Source: an uncultured Bacteroidales bacterium (GTDB lineage Bacteria > Bacteroidota > Bacteroidia > Bacteroidales > Paludibacteraceae). From it: 64,000 nt of DNA. The stretch is taken from positions 1-64,000 of the forward strand of contig CASDOZ010000007.1 of NCBI GenBank assembly GCA_949282265.1, given 5' to 3'. This document shows, in pieces, positions 15,217 to 24,310 of this stretch. Each line of letters starts with the position of its first letter. The stretch's first letter is position 1. The position numbers and the translations under genes are program-made. The notes below the pieces were generated by a model. The model did not search any database. It worked only from the letters and a program-made list of their open reading frames with translations, and was not told the DNA's origin.

Positions 15217-18200
15217 AAAGGGACAAAGGCATAATAAACAAAACCATGCAAAACCACAACATTGTGTTTTTGCTGGTGTCCATGCTTGTCATTGCCGGCA
15301 TATACGGACTTATTTATATGAATAAGGACGAGTATCCGCAATTCACTATCCGGCAGGGACTTGTTGTGGGTGTATATCCTGGTGCCAATTCGGTGGAAAT
15401 AACGGAACAGCTGACCAAACCGCTGGAAAATTATTTATTTACCTATCCGGAAGTGGATAAAACACTCACCTATTCTTATTCGCAGGACGGGATGGTATAT
15501 GTTTTTGTCGAGTTGAATAAGAATGTGCATAATAAGAACGAAGCATGGAGTAAAATACGGCACGGGTTGAAAGATTTTAAAATGCAACTGCCAAGCGGTG
15601 TGTTGGCGTTGGTTGTTGTTGATGATTTTGGGAATACATCATCCATGTTGCTTACGTTAGAATCGACAGATAAAAGTCAGCGTGAATTGCAAACTTACAT
15701 GGCAACCTTGTGCGACCGCTTGCGGACGATACCGGCTATGGGGAACTTGCGTACCTTGGGAACGCAAAACGAAGAAATAAGTATTTACATAGAACCGGAA
15801 AAACTGGCTATGTATGGCATCAGTTCCAAAACGTTGCTTGCGAACTTGTATACGCAGGGCTTCCTAACTGTAAGTGGGAATATTAGCACGGATTATTTCA
15901 ACCAGCCAATACACATAGAAAGTCCGCTGCAAAGCGAGCAGGAAATAGCAGAACAAATCATTTATACGGATCCGGAAGGCAATACCATCCGTATGCGCGA
16001 TGTCGCTCGTATAGAACGTCGTTACAGTGTTCCGACTGATTATATTAACAATAATGGGAATCGTGCTATATTGTTATCTATGGAAATGCGTCCAGGAAAC
16101 AATATCGTCGCTTTTGGTGAAAGCGTCAATGAGATTATGGATGAATTCCAGCAGGAATTACCTCCGAGTGTCAAGTTGTCGCGTATCAGCAACCAGCCGA
16201 AAGTGGTCGGCGATTCCGTCTGGTCGTTCTTGCGCGATTTGGTCACGTCCATGGTTATCGTCATAGCCGTTATGTTAATGTTGTTCCCATTACGTTCGGC
16301 ATTGGTGGCGGGAACCAGCATCCCTATTTGTACGGGCATTTCTCTGGCGGTCATGTTCGTTTTCAATATAGAGCTGAATACGGTTACGTTGGCTGCACTT
16401 ATTACTGTTCTGGGTATGATGGTGGACAATTCTATCGTGATGATTGATGGCTATATTGAACGCATAGAACGTGGCACATCGCGTTGGCATTCCGCAATTG
16501 CAAGTACCAAAGAGTTGTTTCCTCCGCTTTTGTTGGCAACGGTGGCTATCAGCGGTATGTTTTTCCCTGTAAAATATATTCTGACTGGTCCTATGCAGGA
16601 TTTTGTGAAATTGTTCCCTTGGACAATTGCCATTTCGTTGCTGATTTCTTTGGTATATGCAGCATTGGTAGTTCCCTATCTGGAATTTTCATTTATTAAG
16701 CCAAGCAAGTCCAACAAGAAGCCTAATATTGCAATACGGATACAAAACAAGTTTTTTTATTGGTTGCAAAGCGGCTATGAGTGGTTGCTTCGTCTGTGTT
16801 TCCATCATCCGTATTTGACTATGCTGACGGCAATCGGGACAACTTTGGTTGGATTGGCCATGTTCTTGTCGCTGAATGTGCAGATGATGCCTATGGCAGA
16901 CCGTCCGTGTTTTGCTGTGGAAATTACATTGCCAATGGGCAGTACGTTGGAACAGACTGCTGCCGTCAGCGACAGCCTGCAAAAAATCTTGCAGGCCGAT
17001 GAGCGGATTACGTCCGTTACGGCATTTGTCGGCAACAGTTCGCCCCGTTTCCAGGCGACATACGCGCCGAATATCCCCGGAAACCATTTCGCCCAATTTA
17101 TTGTCAATACGGAATCGAACAGCGCAACGGAAGATATTTTGCGGGATTATGCACATTATGCCAATTATTTTCCGAACGCATATGTCCGTTTCAAGCAAAT
17201 TGATTACCAGGCAGTGCCAAATCCTATAGAAGTTCGTTTTACGGGCGAGGACAGGGAGGCGCTGCAAGCCCAGGCCGATAAGCTTATGGCATATATGCGC
17301 ACATTGCCAGATAAAATGCAATGGGTTCATTCCGATTGCGATGGTACGTTGCCGTGCATCAATATTGAGTTGCGGCCAGATGAGGCTACGCGGTTGGGTA
17401 TCACAAAAAGCATGTTGTCCATGCATTTGGCTACTGCATTGGGCGGGCAGCCGCTTACAACAATCTGGGAAGGTGATTATGCTGTGCCGGTGAAATTATA
17501 TACTACCGATACGGAAGTAAAAATGGATTACCAGGGGCTTGAAAACCTGCTTGTCCCAACAGCATTTGGTACTTGGGTACCGTTGCGGCAAGTGGCTGTC
17601 CTTAGCCCGGGCTGGCAACCTGCTCGCATTGTGCATCGGAATGGAGTTCCTTGCATAACGGTTGGAGCTGATTTGGTACGGGGTGTCAGCCAGCCTGTTG
17701 CCATGAAAGAGGTGAAACGATTTGTGGAAGGCGAATTGATCCCGAACCTGCCGGAGGGTGTTGAAGTCGCCTATGGCGGACTGACGGAAACCAATAAGGG
17801 TTTGATACCAGAGCTTGCGTGGGGCGTTGTCTTGGCAATCGTGGTTATTTTCCTGTTCCTGATATTCAATTTCGGGAAAATAGATATTGCAGTCTTGTCG
17901 CTTGCCGCTTGTATGTTGTGTTTCTTCGGGGCGTTTTTCGGTTTGTGGCTGTTCCGGCTTGATTTCAGCATCACAGCGGTTTTGGGCATAGTCAGCCTGA
18001 TAGGCATTATTGTGCGGAACGGTATCATCATGTTCGAACATGCTGAGGATTTGCGCGTGAACCAGCATAAAACAGCCTACGAAGCCGGGTTCGACGCGGG
18101 AAAGCGCCGTATGCGTCCTATTTTCCTGACTTCGGCAACGACGGCATTGGGCGTATTGCCTATGATTATCAGCGGCACATCGCTGTGGATGCCGATGGGT

Positions 18201-18317
18201 GTCGTCATTTGCTTCGGCACGATATTCTCGTTGGTGCTTATCGTTACCATATTGCCTGTGGCATATTGGCTGATATACAAGAAAAAGGATGGTAAAAAAC
18301 AATTGAAGAAAGCATGA
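15213..18317 (+). CDS. RND family efflux permease (AcrB/HAE-like)
   Basis: 1034-aa inner-membrane proton-driven exporter. Twelve membrane helices with two large periplasmic loops are evident. TM4 carries GMMVDNSIVMID, with one of the two AcrB proton-relay Asp present and Asn in the second place. IVRNGIIMFEHAEDLR and RMRPIFLTSATTALGVLPM mark TM10-11. Length is typical. It begins in the ATGA overlap with the adaptor and ends in an ATGA overlap with tolC, so the three parts are translationally coupled. Substrates are unknown; drugs, dyes or bile salts are plausible. Confidence 0.92.
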   Translation: MKRDKGIINKTMQNHNIVFLLVSMLVIAGIYGLIYMNKDEYPQFTIRQGLVVGVYPGANSVEITEQLTKPLENYLFTYPEVDKTLTYSYSQDGMVYVFVELNKNVHNKNEAWSKIRHGLKDFKMQLPSGVLALVVVDDFGNTSSMLLTLESTDKSQRELQTYMATLCDRLRTIPAMGNLRTLGTQNEEISIYIEPEKLAMYGISSKTLLANLYTQGFLTVSGNISTDYFNQPIHIESPLQSEQEIAEQIIYTDPEGNTIRMRDVARIERRYSVPTDYINNNGNRAILLSMEMRPGNNIVAFGESVNEIMDEFQQELPPSVKLSRISNQPKVVGDSVWSFLRDLVTSMVIVIAVMLMLFPLRSALVAGTSIPICTGISLAVMFVFNIELNTVTLAALITVLGMMVDNSIVMIDGYIERIERGTSRWHSAIASTKELFPPLLLATVAISGMFFPVKYILTGPMQDFVKLFPWTIAISLLISLVYAALVVPYLEFSFIKPSKSNKKPNIAIRIQNKFFYWLQSGYEWLLRLCFHHPYLTMLTAIGTTLVGLAMFLSLNVQMMPMADRPCFAVEITLPMGSTLEQTAAVSDSLQKILQADERITSVTAFVGNSSPRFQATYAPNIPGNHFAQFIVNTESNSATEDILRDYAHYANYFPNAYVRFKQIDYQAVPNPIEVRFTGEDREALQAQADKLMAYMRTLPDKMQWVHSDCDGTLPCINIELRPDEATRLGITKSMLSMHLATALGGQPLTTIWEGDYAVPVKLYTTDTEVKMDYQGLENLLVPTAFGTWVPLRQVAVLSPGWQPARIVHRNGVPCITVGADLVRGVSQPVAMKEVKRFVEGELIPNLPEGVEVAYGGLTETNKGLIPELAWGVVLAIVVIFLFLIFNFGKIDIAVLSLAACMLCFFGAFFGLWLFRLDFSITAVLGIVSLIGIIVRNGIIMFEHAEDLRVNQHKTAYEAGFDAGKRRMRPIFLTSATTALGVLPMIISGTSLWMPMGVVICFGTIFSLVLIVTILPVAYWLIYKKKDGKKQLKKA

Positions 18318-19681
18318 ATATTTTTTTGAAACGACATAGAATCATTATTGCGCTGCTCCTAATTCTATGTACCGGTGCAAACCATATATATGGCGAGGGC
18401 TTGTCCTTGGATTCCTGCCTGACGCTTGCTTTGCAAAACAATGTCAAACTTAAAAATGCCTCATTGGAGGTAGAGGCGGCCGAACAGGTCAAGAAGCAGG
18501 CGTTTACCAAATATTTCCCTAATATCAGCGGTATTGCCGCTGGCTATCAGGCTTTGGAACCCTTTGTGAAATTTGGTATCAATGACATAGGCAATGCAGG
18601 TGTACGGGCTCTTTTGAACACGTTGTATACCGAATATGGCACGGCATTGGGCTTGCCCAATTCGTTGGAATTGTTTCGGCATGGCATTATCGGGGGCGTT
18701 ACAGCTGTACAGCCGGTGTTTGCTGGTGGACAAATCGTAAACGGCAACAAATTGGCGAAATTAGGTGTCAAGGCCGCTGAACTGCAAACGGAAATGACTG
18801 AGCAAGAAGTTTTGCTGCAAACGGAAGAAAGTTACTGGCTTGTCGTGTCATTGCATGAAAAAGCCAAAACCATAGAACAGGTGAAAGTATTGTTGGATAC
18901 GATATACAGGGATGCGCATGCTGCGCGTAATGCCGGTCTGGTAACAGAAAATGATGTCCTTGAAGTAACGCTTAAGCAGAATGAAATGAACTCCAACCAA
19001 TTGAAGGTGGAGAATGGCATCCGCTTGGCGACCATGGCGCTGTGCCAATCCATCGGCATAGAATATACGGATACGTTGCAGTTGGCTGATTCGCTTACGG
19101 CTGTTATGGATGAGCCATTGCAATATTACAAAAATGCCGATGAAACCGTATCGGAACGTACGGAAAAGAAGTTGCTTGATTTGAGTGTGGAGGCTGAAGT
19201 GTTGCAACGTAAAATGACCGTCGGCAGTACATTGCCCACTGTTGCCGTCGGGGCTGGATATGTCTATACGAACTTGTTTGAACGGAATGATTTCAACGGG
19301 ATGGTCTTTGCTACCGTACAAATTCCTATTACGGGTTGGTGGGAAACGGGGCACAAACTCAAACAGCAGAAAATCAAGCAGCAGATAGCAGAAAATAATC
19401 GTAAGGATCTGACAGAGAAACTTGGTTTGCAAACGCAACAGGCGTGGAATGAATTGGAGGAGGCGTACAGCCAGGTCGCTTTGGCGGACACGACACTTGA
19501 AAATGCACGGCAAAATATGACTCTTGCCCAACAAAATTTCCATGCAGGCCTTATTAGCTTGTCGGAATTGCTCGAAGCACAGACACTGTTCCGGCAAGCT
19601 ATCGACCAACAATGTGATGCGCGTATAACTTACCGTATCAAACTTAGCAGATACAAACAATATGTAGGTGTGGGCAAGTAG
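18314..19681 (+). CDS. TolC family outer membrane efflux protein
   Basis: 455 aa with a signal peptide ending near residue 27. The paired helical repeats of the family are visible (SLDSCLTLALQNNVKLKNA near the start; TEKLGLQTQQAWNELEEAYS and LAQQNFHAGLISLSELLEA in the second half). It forms the outer-membrane channel and periplasmic tunnel of the adjacent RND pump. It overlaps the pump gene by 4 nt. Its 3' end converges with mutS2 with 14 nt between and no obvious terminator, so read-through antisense to mutS2 is possible. Confidence 0.9.
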   Translation: MNIFLKRHRIIIALLLILCTGANHIYGEGLSLDSCLTLALQNNVKLKNASLEVEAAEQVKKQAFTKYFPNISGIAAGYQALEPFVKFGINDIGNAGVRALLNTLYTEYGTALGLPNSLELFRHGIIGGVTAVQPVFAGGQIVNGNKLAKLGVKAAELQTEMTEQEVLLQTEESYWLVVSLHEKAKTIEQVKVLLDTIYRDAHAARNAGLVTENDVLEVTLKQNEMNSNQLKVENGIRLATMALCQSIGIEYTDTLQLADSLTAVMDEPLQYYKNADETVSERTEKKLLDLSVEAEVLQRKMTVGSTLPTVAVGAGYVYTNLFERNDFNGMVFATVQIPITGWWETGHKLKQQKIKQQIAENNRKDLTEKLGLQTQQAWNELEEAYSQVALADTTLENARQNMTLAQQNFHAGLISLSELLEAQTLFRQAIDQQCDARITYRIKLSRYKQYVGVGK

Positions 19682-19695
19682 CGGATTTCCCCGAA

Positions 19696-22161
19696 CTATT
19701 CCAATTCAACGACAGTGATTCCGGCTCCGCCGAACTGCACATGTTCGTCGCGGAACGAATGTACGCCGGGCACGGTAGCCAGATATTGCCGGATAAGCTG
19801 CCGCAAAACGCCAGTCCCTGTGCCGTGCAGGATACGCACCGTGCCTGCACTGACCATGATGGCATCATCGATAAAATAAGTTACCGCCTGCAATGCCTCA
19901 TCGCCGCGCATTCCGCGGACATCGATGTCGTGTTTGAAACCCAGTTTGCGTTGCCGTACCGTGTCTTGCGAAGCGGAAAGGCTTCCGTTTTGTGCCAAGG
20001 CATGTTGCGCGATACGCGATGTCCGTTCTGCTGAGCGGATTTGATTGTTGCTGACAGCCTCCAACTTGTCCAAAGGGATGGTCGATTTCAGCCCGCCAAT
20101 GGCAATGATTGCGCTCTTGCCCTGTATTTCCAAGATGCATCCTGTTACGGCTTGGCCTTTGACACGTACATTCATGCCAGCCGACAATGTTTTGTCAGCA
20201 GCTTTCGCAGCCGCTTTTTCTGCCCGTTTCTTGTCTGTATCTAGTAATTTCTTCGACTTGTTATCTCCGTTTTCATCGGATAAATTCCGCTCATATTGTT
20301 TCAAGGATTCCCGTGCAGCGCGTGTCCGTTCCTTTTCTGCCTGTGCTTCCTTGATGGCACGGATGGTGTTTTCTATGCGGGCGTTTGTCTGTTGCAGTAT
20401 GTCGCGCGCTTCTTGCCGTGCTTGTTCGGTGATTTCATGGCTTTTGGCCTTGATTTGTGCCATTTCAGCATCGTAGTGTGCGATTTTTTCCTCCAATTGT
20501 TTCTCTTTGATGCGTATCTGTTGCCGTTTGTGTTCCCAATAACGCTTGTCGCGGACAATGTCCTGCAAATGCTTGTCATAATCCACATGTTCTGCACCGA
20601 CTTTGCCGATGGCATCGGCAATAATGTCTTCCGGTAAGCCAATCTTGCGCGCTATCTCGACGGCAAAGGAACTGCCCGGATTGCCTATTTCCAGTTGGAA
20701 GATGGGGCGCATCAGATGGCGGTCGTAAAGCATGGCACCATTCACGATTCCATCGGCATCTTCCGCAAAATGTTTCAGGTTGGTGTAGTGTGTGGTAATC
20801 ACCCCGAAAGTCTTGTTCTGGTTCAAGCGGTTCAAGGTTGCTTCGGCAATGGCTCCGCCGATCTGCGGTTCGGTCCCGCCGCCGAATTCATCAATCAGCA
20901 GCAAGGTATGCGCGTTGCTGTGCCGCACGAAATATTTCATGTTCAGCAAATGGGAACTGTACGTGGACAAATCATCCTCGATGCTCTGTTCGTCACCGAT
21001 GTCGATGAAGATGCGCTCGAAGATTCCCATGCGTGATGTCTCGTGCAGGGTTACCATCAGGCCGCACTGCATCATGTACTGCAAAAGCGCAACTGTTTTC
21101 AGGCAGACGGACTTGCCGCCTGCGTTCGGGCCGGATATGAGCAGGATGCGCTGTCCGGGTGTCAGGCGTATATTGAGCGGGACGACACTCTTTCCCTGCT
21201 TGCCAAGCGACAGGAACAGCAACGGATGCACGGCTTGCTCCCATTCGACCAACGGCTCGTGCAACACTACCGGCCGGATGGAATTGAGCTGCTTTGCGAG
21301 CAGGGCTTTGGCGCGCAGGAAATCTATTTTGCCTAAAAATGTCTGTGATTGCAGGACATCCGGCACGAGCGGGCGTAAAAAGTCGGTGAAATCGCGTAAA
21401 ATGCGTACCACCTCGCGCCGTTCCTCGCCTTCCAGCTCGCGGATGCGGTTGTTGGCTTCCACTACTTGTTGCGGTTCGATAAACACCGTTTTGCCCGTGG
21501 CGGATTCGTCGTGGACAATACCTCCGATTTTCCGCTTGTACATGGGCGAGACAGGAATCACCAAACGCCCCTCGCGCATGGTCGGCGTAACATCCTTATC
21601 GACGAAGCCATCGGCTTGGGCTTGCCGCAAAATGGCGTTCAGCGTGCGCGAGACACTTCCCTGTGCTGCTTGGCATTCCTTGCGGATTCGCGCCAGCTCC
21701 GGCGACGCATTGTCTTTGATGTGCCCGTATTTGTCCAGAATGGTGTCGATGTGGCGGGTTATGTCCTGCATGGAAGTAACCGGCTGTACCAGGGATTTTA
21801 GTGCCGGATATACATTTGCTTCCAGGCTTTGTATGAACGTGAGCAGTTGCCGGACGGCTTCGAGTGTACGCCGCAGGTCAAAAACTTCGGTTTCATCGAG
21901 GAAAAGCCCCTCCACGTGTATGCGATGCAGGCTGTTGCGCACATCGTAGAACGCACAGGCGGGAAAGGCCATTGATGGGTCTGAAAGCACGCGGAACATT
22001 TCGTATGTTTCGTCCAAGCGTGCTTCAATCCATTCGGGTTTGTCCGTAAAGGCCATATTTGCGGCTTCTTCCGCTCCCGGGGCAAACGTGCACAGATGGA
22101 CCAACATCTCCCGTATGGCGGTAAAGCCTATTTTCTGTTCAAAATTCTCCGGATAAATCAT
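19696..22161 (-). CDS. mutS2: Endonuclease MutS2
   Basis: 821 aa. MutS-type core with Walker A GPNAGGKS at residues 344-351, IDIGDEQSIEDDLSTYSSHL and LLIDEFGGGTEP, then a long coiled coil (about 520-640) and a C-terminal Smr nuclease domain (DIDVRGMRGDEAL, VRILHGTGTGVLR) over the last 75 residues. MutS2 acts on branched DNA to suppress recombination or on collided ribosomes; both roles are reported for the family. Its start overlaps the stop of the esterase gene as ATGA, an odd functional pairing. Confidence 0.93.
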   Translation of the reverse strand: MIYPENFEQKIGFTAIREMLVHLCTFAPGAEEAANMAFTDKPEWIEARLDETYEMFRVLSDPSMAFPACAFYDVRNSLHRIHVEGLFLDETEVFDLRRTLEAVRQLLTFIQSLEANVYPALKSLVQPVTSMQDITRHIDTILDKYGHIKDNASPELARIRKECQAAQGSVSRTLNAILRQAQADGFVDKDVTPTMREGRLVIPVSPMYKRKIGGIVHDESATGKTVFIEPQQVVEANNRIRELEGEERREVVRILRDFTDFLRPLVPDVLQSQTFLGKIDFLRAKALLAKQLNSIRPVVLHEPLVEWEQAVHPLLFLSLGKQGKSVVPLNIRLTPGQRILLISGPNAGGKSVCLKTVALLQYMMQCGLMVTLHETSRMGIFERIFIDIGDEQSIEDDLSTYSSHLLNMKYFVRHSNAHTLLLIDEFGGGTEPQIGGAIAEATLNRLNQNKTFGVITTHYTNLKHFAEDADGIVNGAMLYDRHLMRPIFQLEIGNPGSSFAVEIARKIGLPEDIIADAIGKVGAEHVDYDKHLQDIVRDKRYWEHKRQQIRIKEKQLEEKIAHYDAEMAQIKAKSHEITEQARQEARDILQQTNARIENTIRAIKEAQAEKERTRAARESLKQYERNLSDENGDNKSKKLLDTDKKRAEKAAAKAADKTLSAGMNVRVKGQAVTGCILEIQGKSAIIAIGGLKSTIPLDKLEAVSNNQIRSAERTSRIAQHALAQNGSLSASQDTVRQRKLGFKHDIDVRGMRGDEALQAVTYFIDDAIMVSAGTVRILHGTGTGVLRQLIRQYLATVPGVHSFRDEHVQFGGAGITVVELE

Positions 22162-23450
22162 TTTTTCAACTCTTCAAGAAGCCATTCCTTTTGCATGGCC
22201 GCATGTTCAGGATAAAGCCAGTGCGCACAATCCAGCACCGTAAGCAACTGTTTGGGTGCCGTGATGACGTTGAACACCGAATAGGTTGAGGTGGGACAGC
22301 ATACCTGGTCGTTGTAGCCCCAGATATACAGTCCAGGCACCGTAATGAAACGTGCGAAATTCACCACGTCGTAGTATTCGGACACTTGCACTTTTTCCTG
22401 CAAGGAAACCTCGTCCGGGTTTCTGAATATCTTTGGCCAACCGGCTGCCCGCCCGTGGTGGTAACCGGCTATCTCGGCCAGTGCCGGATAGGCTGCCGAC
22501 AGGCATTTGATTCGTTTGTCGAGTGCGGCCGTAACCACCGACAATGCCCCGCCCTGGCTGCCGCCATAAACCGCCAGCCGTTCCGTATCCACGTTGGGCA
22601 GCGAGCATAGGAAATCGACTGCCCGCACGCAACCTACATATACTTTCTTGTAATAGTACCGGTCGCGGTCATCGTTGTTATAGGTGTTGTATCCCCATAG
22701 CGCGTTTTCGCGCAAGTCGGCATATACTTGCGCCGGCAGGTTGACCGGGATGCCGTGGATGCCTATCTCCAACGTAATGACATCGTGTTCGGGGAAAAAA
22801 GATTTGTCGCCTGAATAGGCCCGCACGCCTGCCCCTGGTACACGCAACACGGCAGGAAAAACGCCTTCCTTCTTCGGTACGGACAGCATACCGTACAGGT
22901 AAGTGCCCGGCTGTGTGTTTTGGAAACGTACGTGATAGACATCGGCAAAGGGTGTGCACAAATCGGGTTGCAGTGTCATTAGCGGCTCTAAGGGTGTCTT
23001 GCGCGCATCGTTGATGGCGGCTTCCCAGAAAGTGGTAAAATCGGGCGGGAGTTGTGTTGTCGGTTTTATGTCTTGCGGGTCGAAACCTACGGTGATATAA
23101 TTGGAATATGTCCGGCCATCTACCTTGGTCGTAACCTTGCATGTCATGAAGCCCGGTTCGGAAGCGCCTTTCAAGTCCAAGGTTACGATGCCTTTCCCTG
23201 TGTTCGTCGTTTTGGCTTCCAGTGCTTCGCGCTGTTCCATGCCCCACTCGTATGTGATTTCCTGATTGGGTACTGCCACGTAGTGTTTCCTGACGGAAAC
23301 GTCCAAACGTACTGTTTCGCCTACTTCATAAACCCAATCGGCGTGGTTTGGTACGAATGTGACCGTTACATAATCTTTAAGGTTGTTCCGTTGTCCGATA
23401 GCCGCCATGCAGCAGGCGCAGGCCAGAAAAGAAAAGAAAAAACGTTTCAT
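22158..23450 (-). CDS. Acetylxylan esterase-like hydrolase (carbohydrate esterase family 7)
   Basis: 430 aa with a signal peptide (MKRFFFSFLACACCMAAIG). Residues 25-115 form an Ig-like beta domain before the CE7 alpha/beta hydrolase domain. The nucleophile elbow is GGSQGG, the acid is probably Asp in WGYNDQVC, and the base His is in LDCAHWLYPE. Family members remove acetyl groups from xylo-oligosaccharides and cephalosporin C. Likely periplasmic. Start 23450 fits the signal peptide and the promoter at 23474-23505. It is coupled to mutS2 downstream by a 4-nt overlap. No polysaccharide-utilisation genes adjoin. Confidence 0.87.
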   Translation of the reverse strand: MKRFFFSFLACACCMAAIGQRNNLKDYVTVTFVPNHADWVYEVGETVRLDVSVRKHYVAVPNQEITYEWGMEQREALEAKTTNTGKGIVTLDLKGASEPGFMTCKVTTKVDGRTYSNYITVGFDPQDIKPTTQLPPDFTTFWEAAINDARKTPLEPLMTLQPDLCTPFADVYHVRFQNTQPGTYLYGMLSVPKKEGVFPAVLRVPGAGVRAYSGDKSFFPEHDVITLEIGIHGIPVNLPAQVYADLRENALWGYNTYNNDDRDRYYYKKVYVGCVRAVDFLCSLPNVDTERLAVYGGSQGGALSVVTAALDKRIKCLSAAYPALAEIAGYHHGRAAGWPKIFRNPDEVSLQEKVQVSEYYDVVNFARFITVPGLYIWGYNDQVCCPTSTYSVFNVITAPKQLLTVLDCAHWLYPEHAAMQKEWLLEELKK

Positions 23451-23473
23451 GTTGTCTGTCGTTTTAATCCGCA

Positions 23474-23505
23474 CAAAGATAGTGCAAACGGGGACGGCAT
23501 CCAAA
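23474..23505 (-). promoter_or_regulatory. Promoter of the esterase-mutS2 operon
   Basis: On the minus strand TTTG (23502-23505), a 20-nt spacer and TATCTTTG (23474-23481) give a perfect consensus promoter, about 20 nt before the esterase ATG. Confidence 0.8.
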
Positions 23506-23635
23506 TTTATTTGGCGTATGCCCGGAACGAATATTAATTGTATCTGTTTTCGGGATACTACTTGTTGTTTGTGTGTACGTATTGCACAAAATCAGATGTT
23601 TTTTGTTGGAAAATATGGGGAAGGTTGTATTTTGC

Positions 23636-23839
23636 TTAATGTCCATGGAAGGACAGCCCCCACAACTGTTTTCTATGTCGTTGCATAAATTTATCCCTTT
23701 TTGTTGTGGGGGTGTCCTCTGGTATTTCATTTGTCTTGTCGTTCCGTGATTCCATGTTCATGTCCACCTCTCGGTGTTTGTTTGTATATCGGTGAGAGTG
23801 CTGTTCCTTGCATGCCACAAATGCTCTCTCATGGTTCAA
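23636..23839 (-). CDS. Possible small protein (up to 67 aa)
   Basis: A leftward frame of 67 codons. An internal ATG at 23761 preceded by GAGAGGTGG would give a 41-residue version starting MNMESRNDKTNE and rich in Lys, Arg, Glu and Asp. It lies in a transcript predicted to start near 24019. Its coding region overlaps both arms of the repeat at 23651-23717, so the codons and the RNA fold would be linked. No family is recognised; it may be non-coding. Confidence 0.25.
   Translation of the reverse strand: MNHERAFVACKEQHSHRYTNKHREVDMNMESRNDKTNEIPEDTPTTKRDKFMQRHRKQLWGLSFHGH
23651..23717. repeat. Long-arm inverted repeat
   Basis: GGACAGCCCCCACAAC (23651-23666) pairs with GTTGTGGGGGTGTCC (23703-23717), 15 pairs with a single extra base, around a 36-nt loop. 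There is no T-tract on either side, so it is not a simple terminator. On the minus-strand RNA it would form a strong hairpin. Confidence 0.65.
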
Positions 23840-23931
23840 GCACGAACCATATGGTGTACGGGGCTTTTATTCCCCATAGGGTATTGTATATATAGGATTG
23901 CATATTGTGTTTTTTAACGGGATTGGATGGT

Positions 23932-24003
23932 AAAATGAACTATACATAACAATTTGACGCATGCTTGTGGTTTTAAACAAAGATGATATGTATAGTTAAT
24001 TTT
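23932..24003. repeat. 17-bp inverted repeat behind a leftward promoter
   Basis: Arms at 23932-23948 and 23987-24003 (core ACTATACATA / TATGTATAGT) pair with one mismatch in 17, separated by 38 nt. The leftward promoter at 24026-24056 would place this repeat at the very 5' end of the transcript, so it may be an RNA hairpin, a pair of operator sites, or a recombination site. Confidence 0.6.
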
Positions 24004-24025
24004 CATTTGCGTTCATATATCGCTG

Positions 24026-24056
24026 CAAATATAAGGATGTTTTTTTAGAAATTCAA
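24026..24056 (-). promoter_or_regulatory. Leftward promoter into the 23.5-24.0 kb region
   Basis: On the minus strand TTG (24054-24056), a 20-nt spacer and TATATTTG (24026-24033) match the consensus. The first annotated gene downstream is the esterase, 570 nt away, which has its own promoter, so this one probably makes a leader or small RNA. Confidence 0.6.
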
Positions 24057-24310
24057 GGTTATTGTAAATGTTTTTGCAAAATATTATTTATTTATGCATT
24101 GTAATGTGGCCCTCTATTTCCGATAGGTATATAGATGTTTTTCCCCTTGTGTCGTCTGTAACGATATCTTAGCTGTTGTGGATTACCGCTTGCGGGGATA
24201 AGGGCTTGTGAGAGTGGTTTGATGTTTTGCAGCATATTCCTTTATGCAATGTATTGTGTGGTATTCAGATAATTGGATATCTGTTTCAAGATGGTAAACA
24301 TTATGTATTA

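Larger units (their letters stand above)
23506..24310. other. Long intergenic region rich in inverted repeats
   Basis: About 800 nt without a convincing gene. It contains a leftward consensus promoter (24026-24056), a 17-bp inverted repeat just after it (23932-23948 with 23987-24003), small hairpins such as ATGGTTC/GAACCAT near 23830-23850, a long-arm repeat at 23651-23717, and a 67-codon leftward frame at 23636-23839. Taken together it looks like a structured leader or small-RNA region. The stretch 24057-24310 shows nothing I can name. Confidence 0.5.

Noticed and set aside
23651-23717. The 15-bp repeat as an intrinsic terminator
   Set aside because: No T-tract follows on either strand and the loop is 36 nt, so it is recorded as a repeat only.
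23932-24003. A confirmed phase-variable invertible promoter
   Set aside because: The 38-nt spacer is much shorter than known invertible promoters, no recombinase gene is nearby, and the consensus promoter lies outside the repeat.
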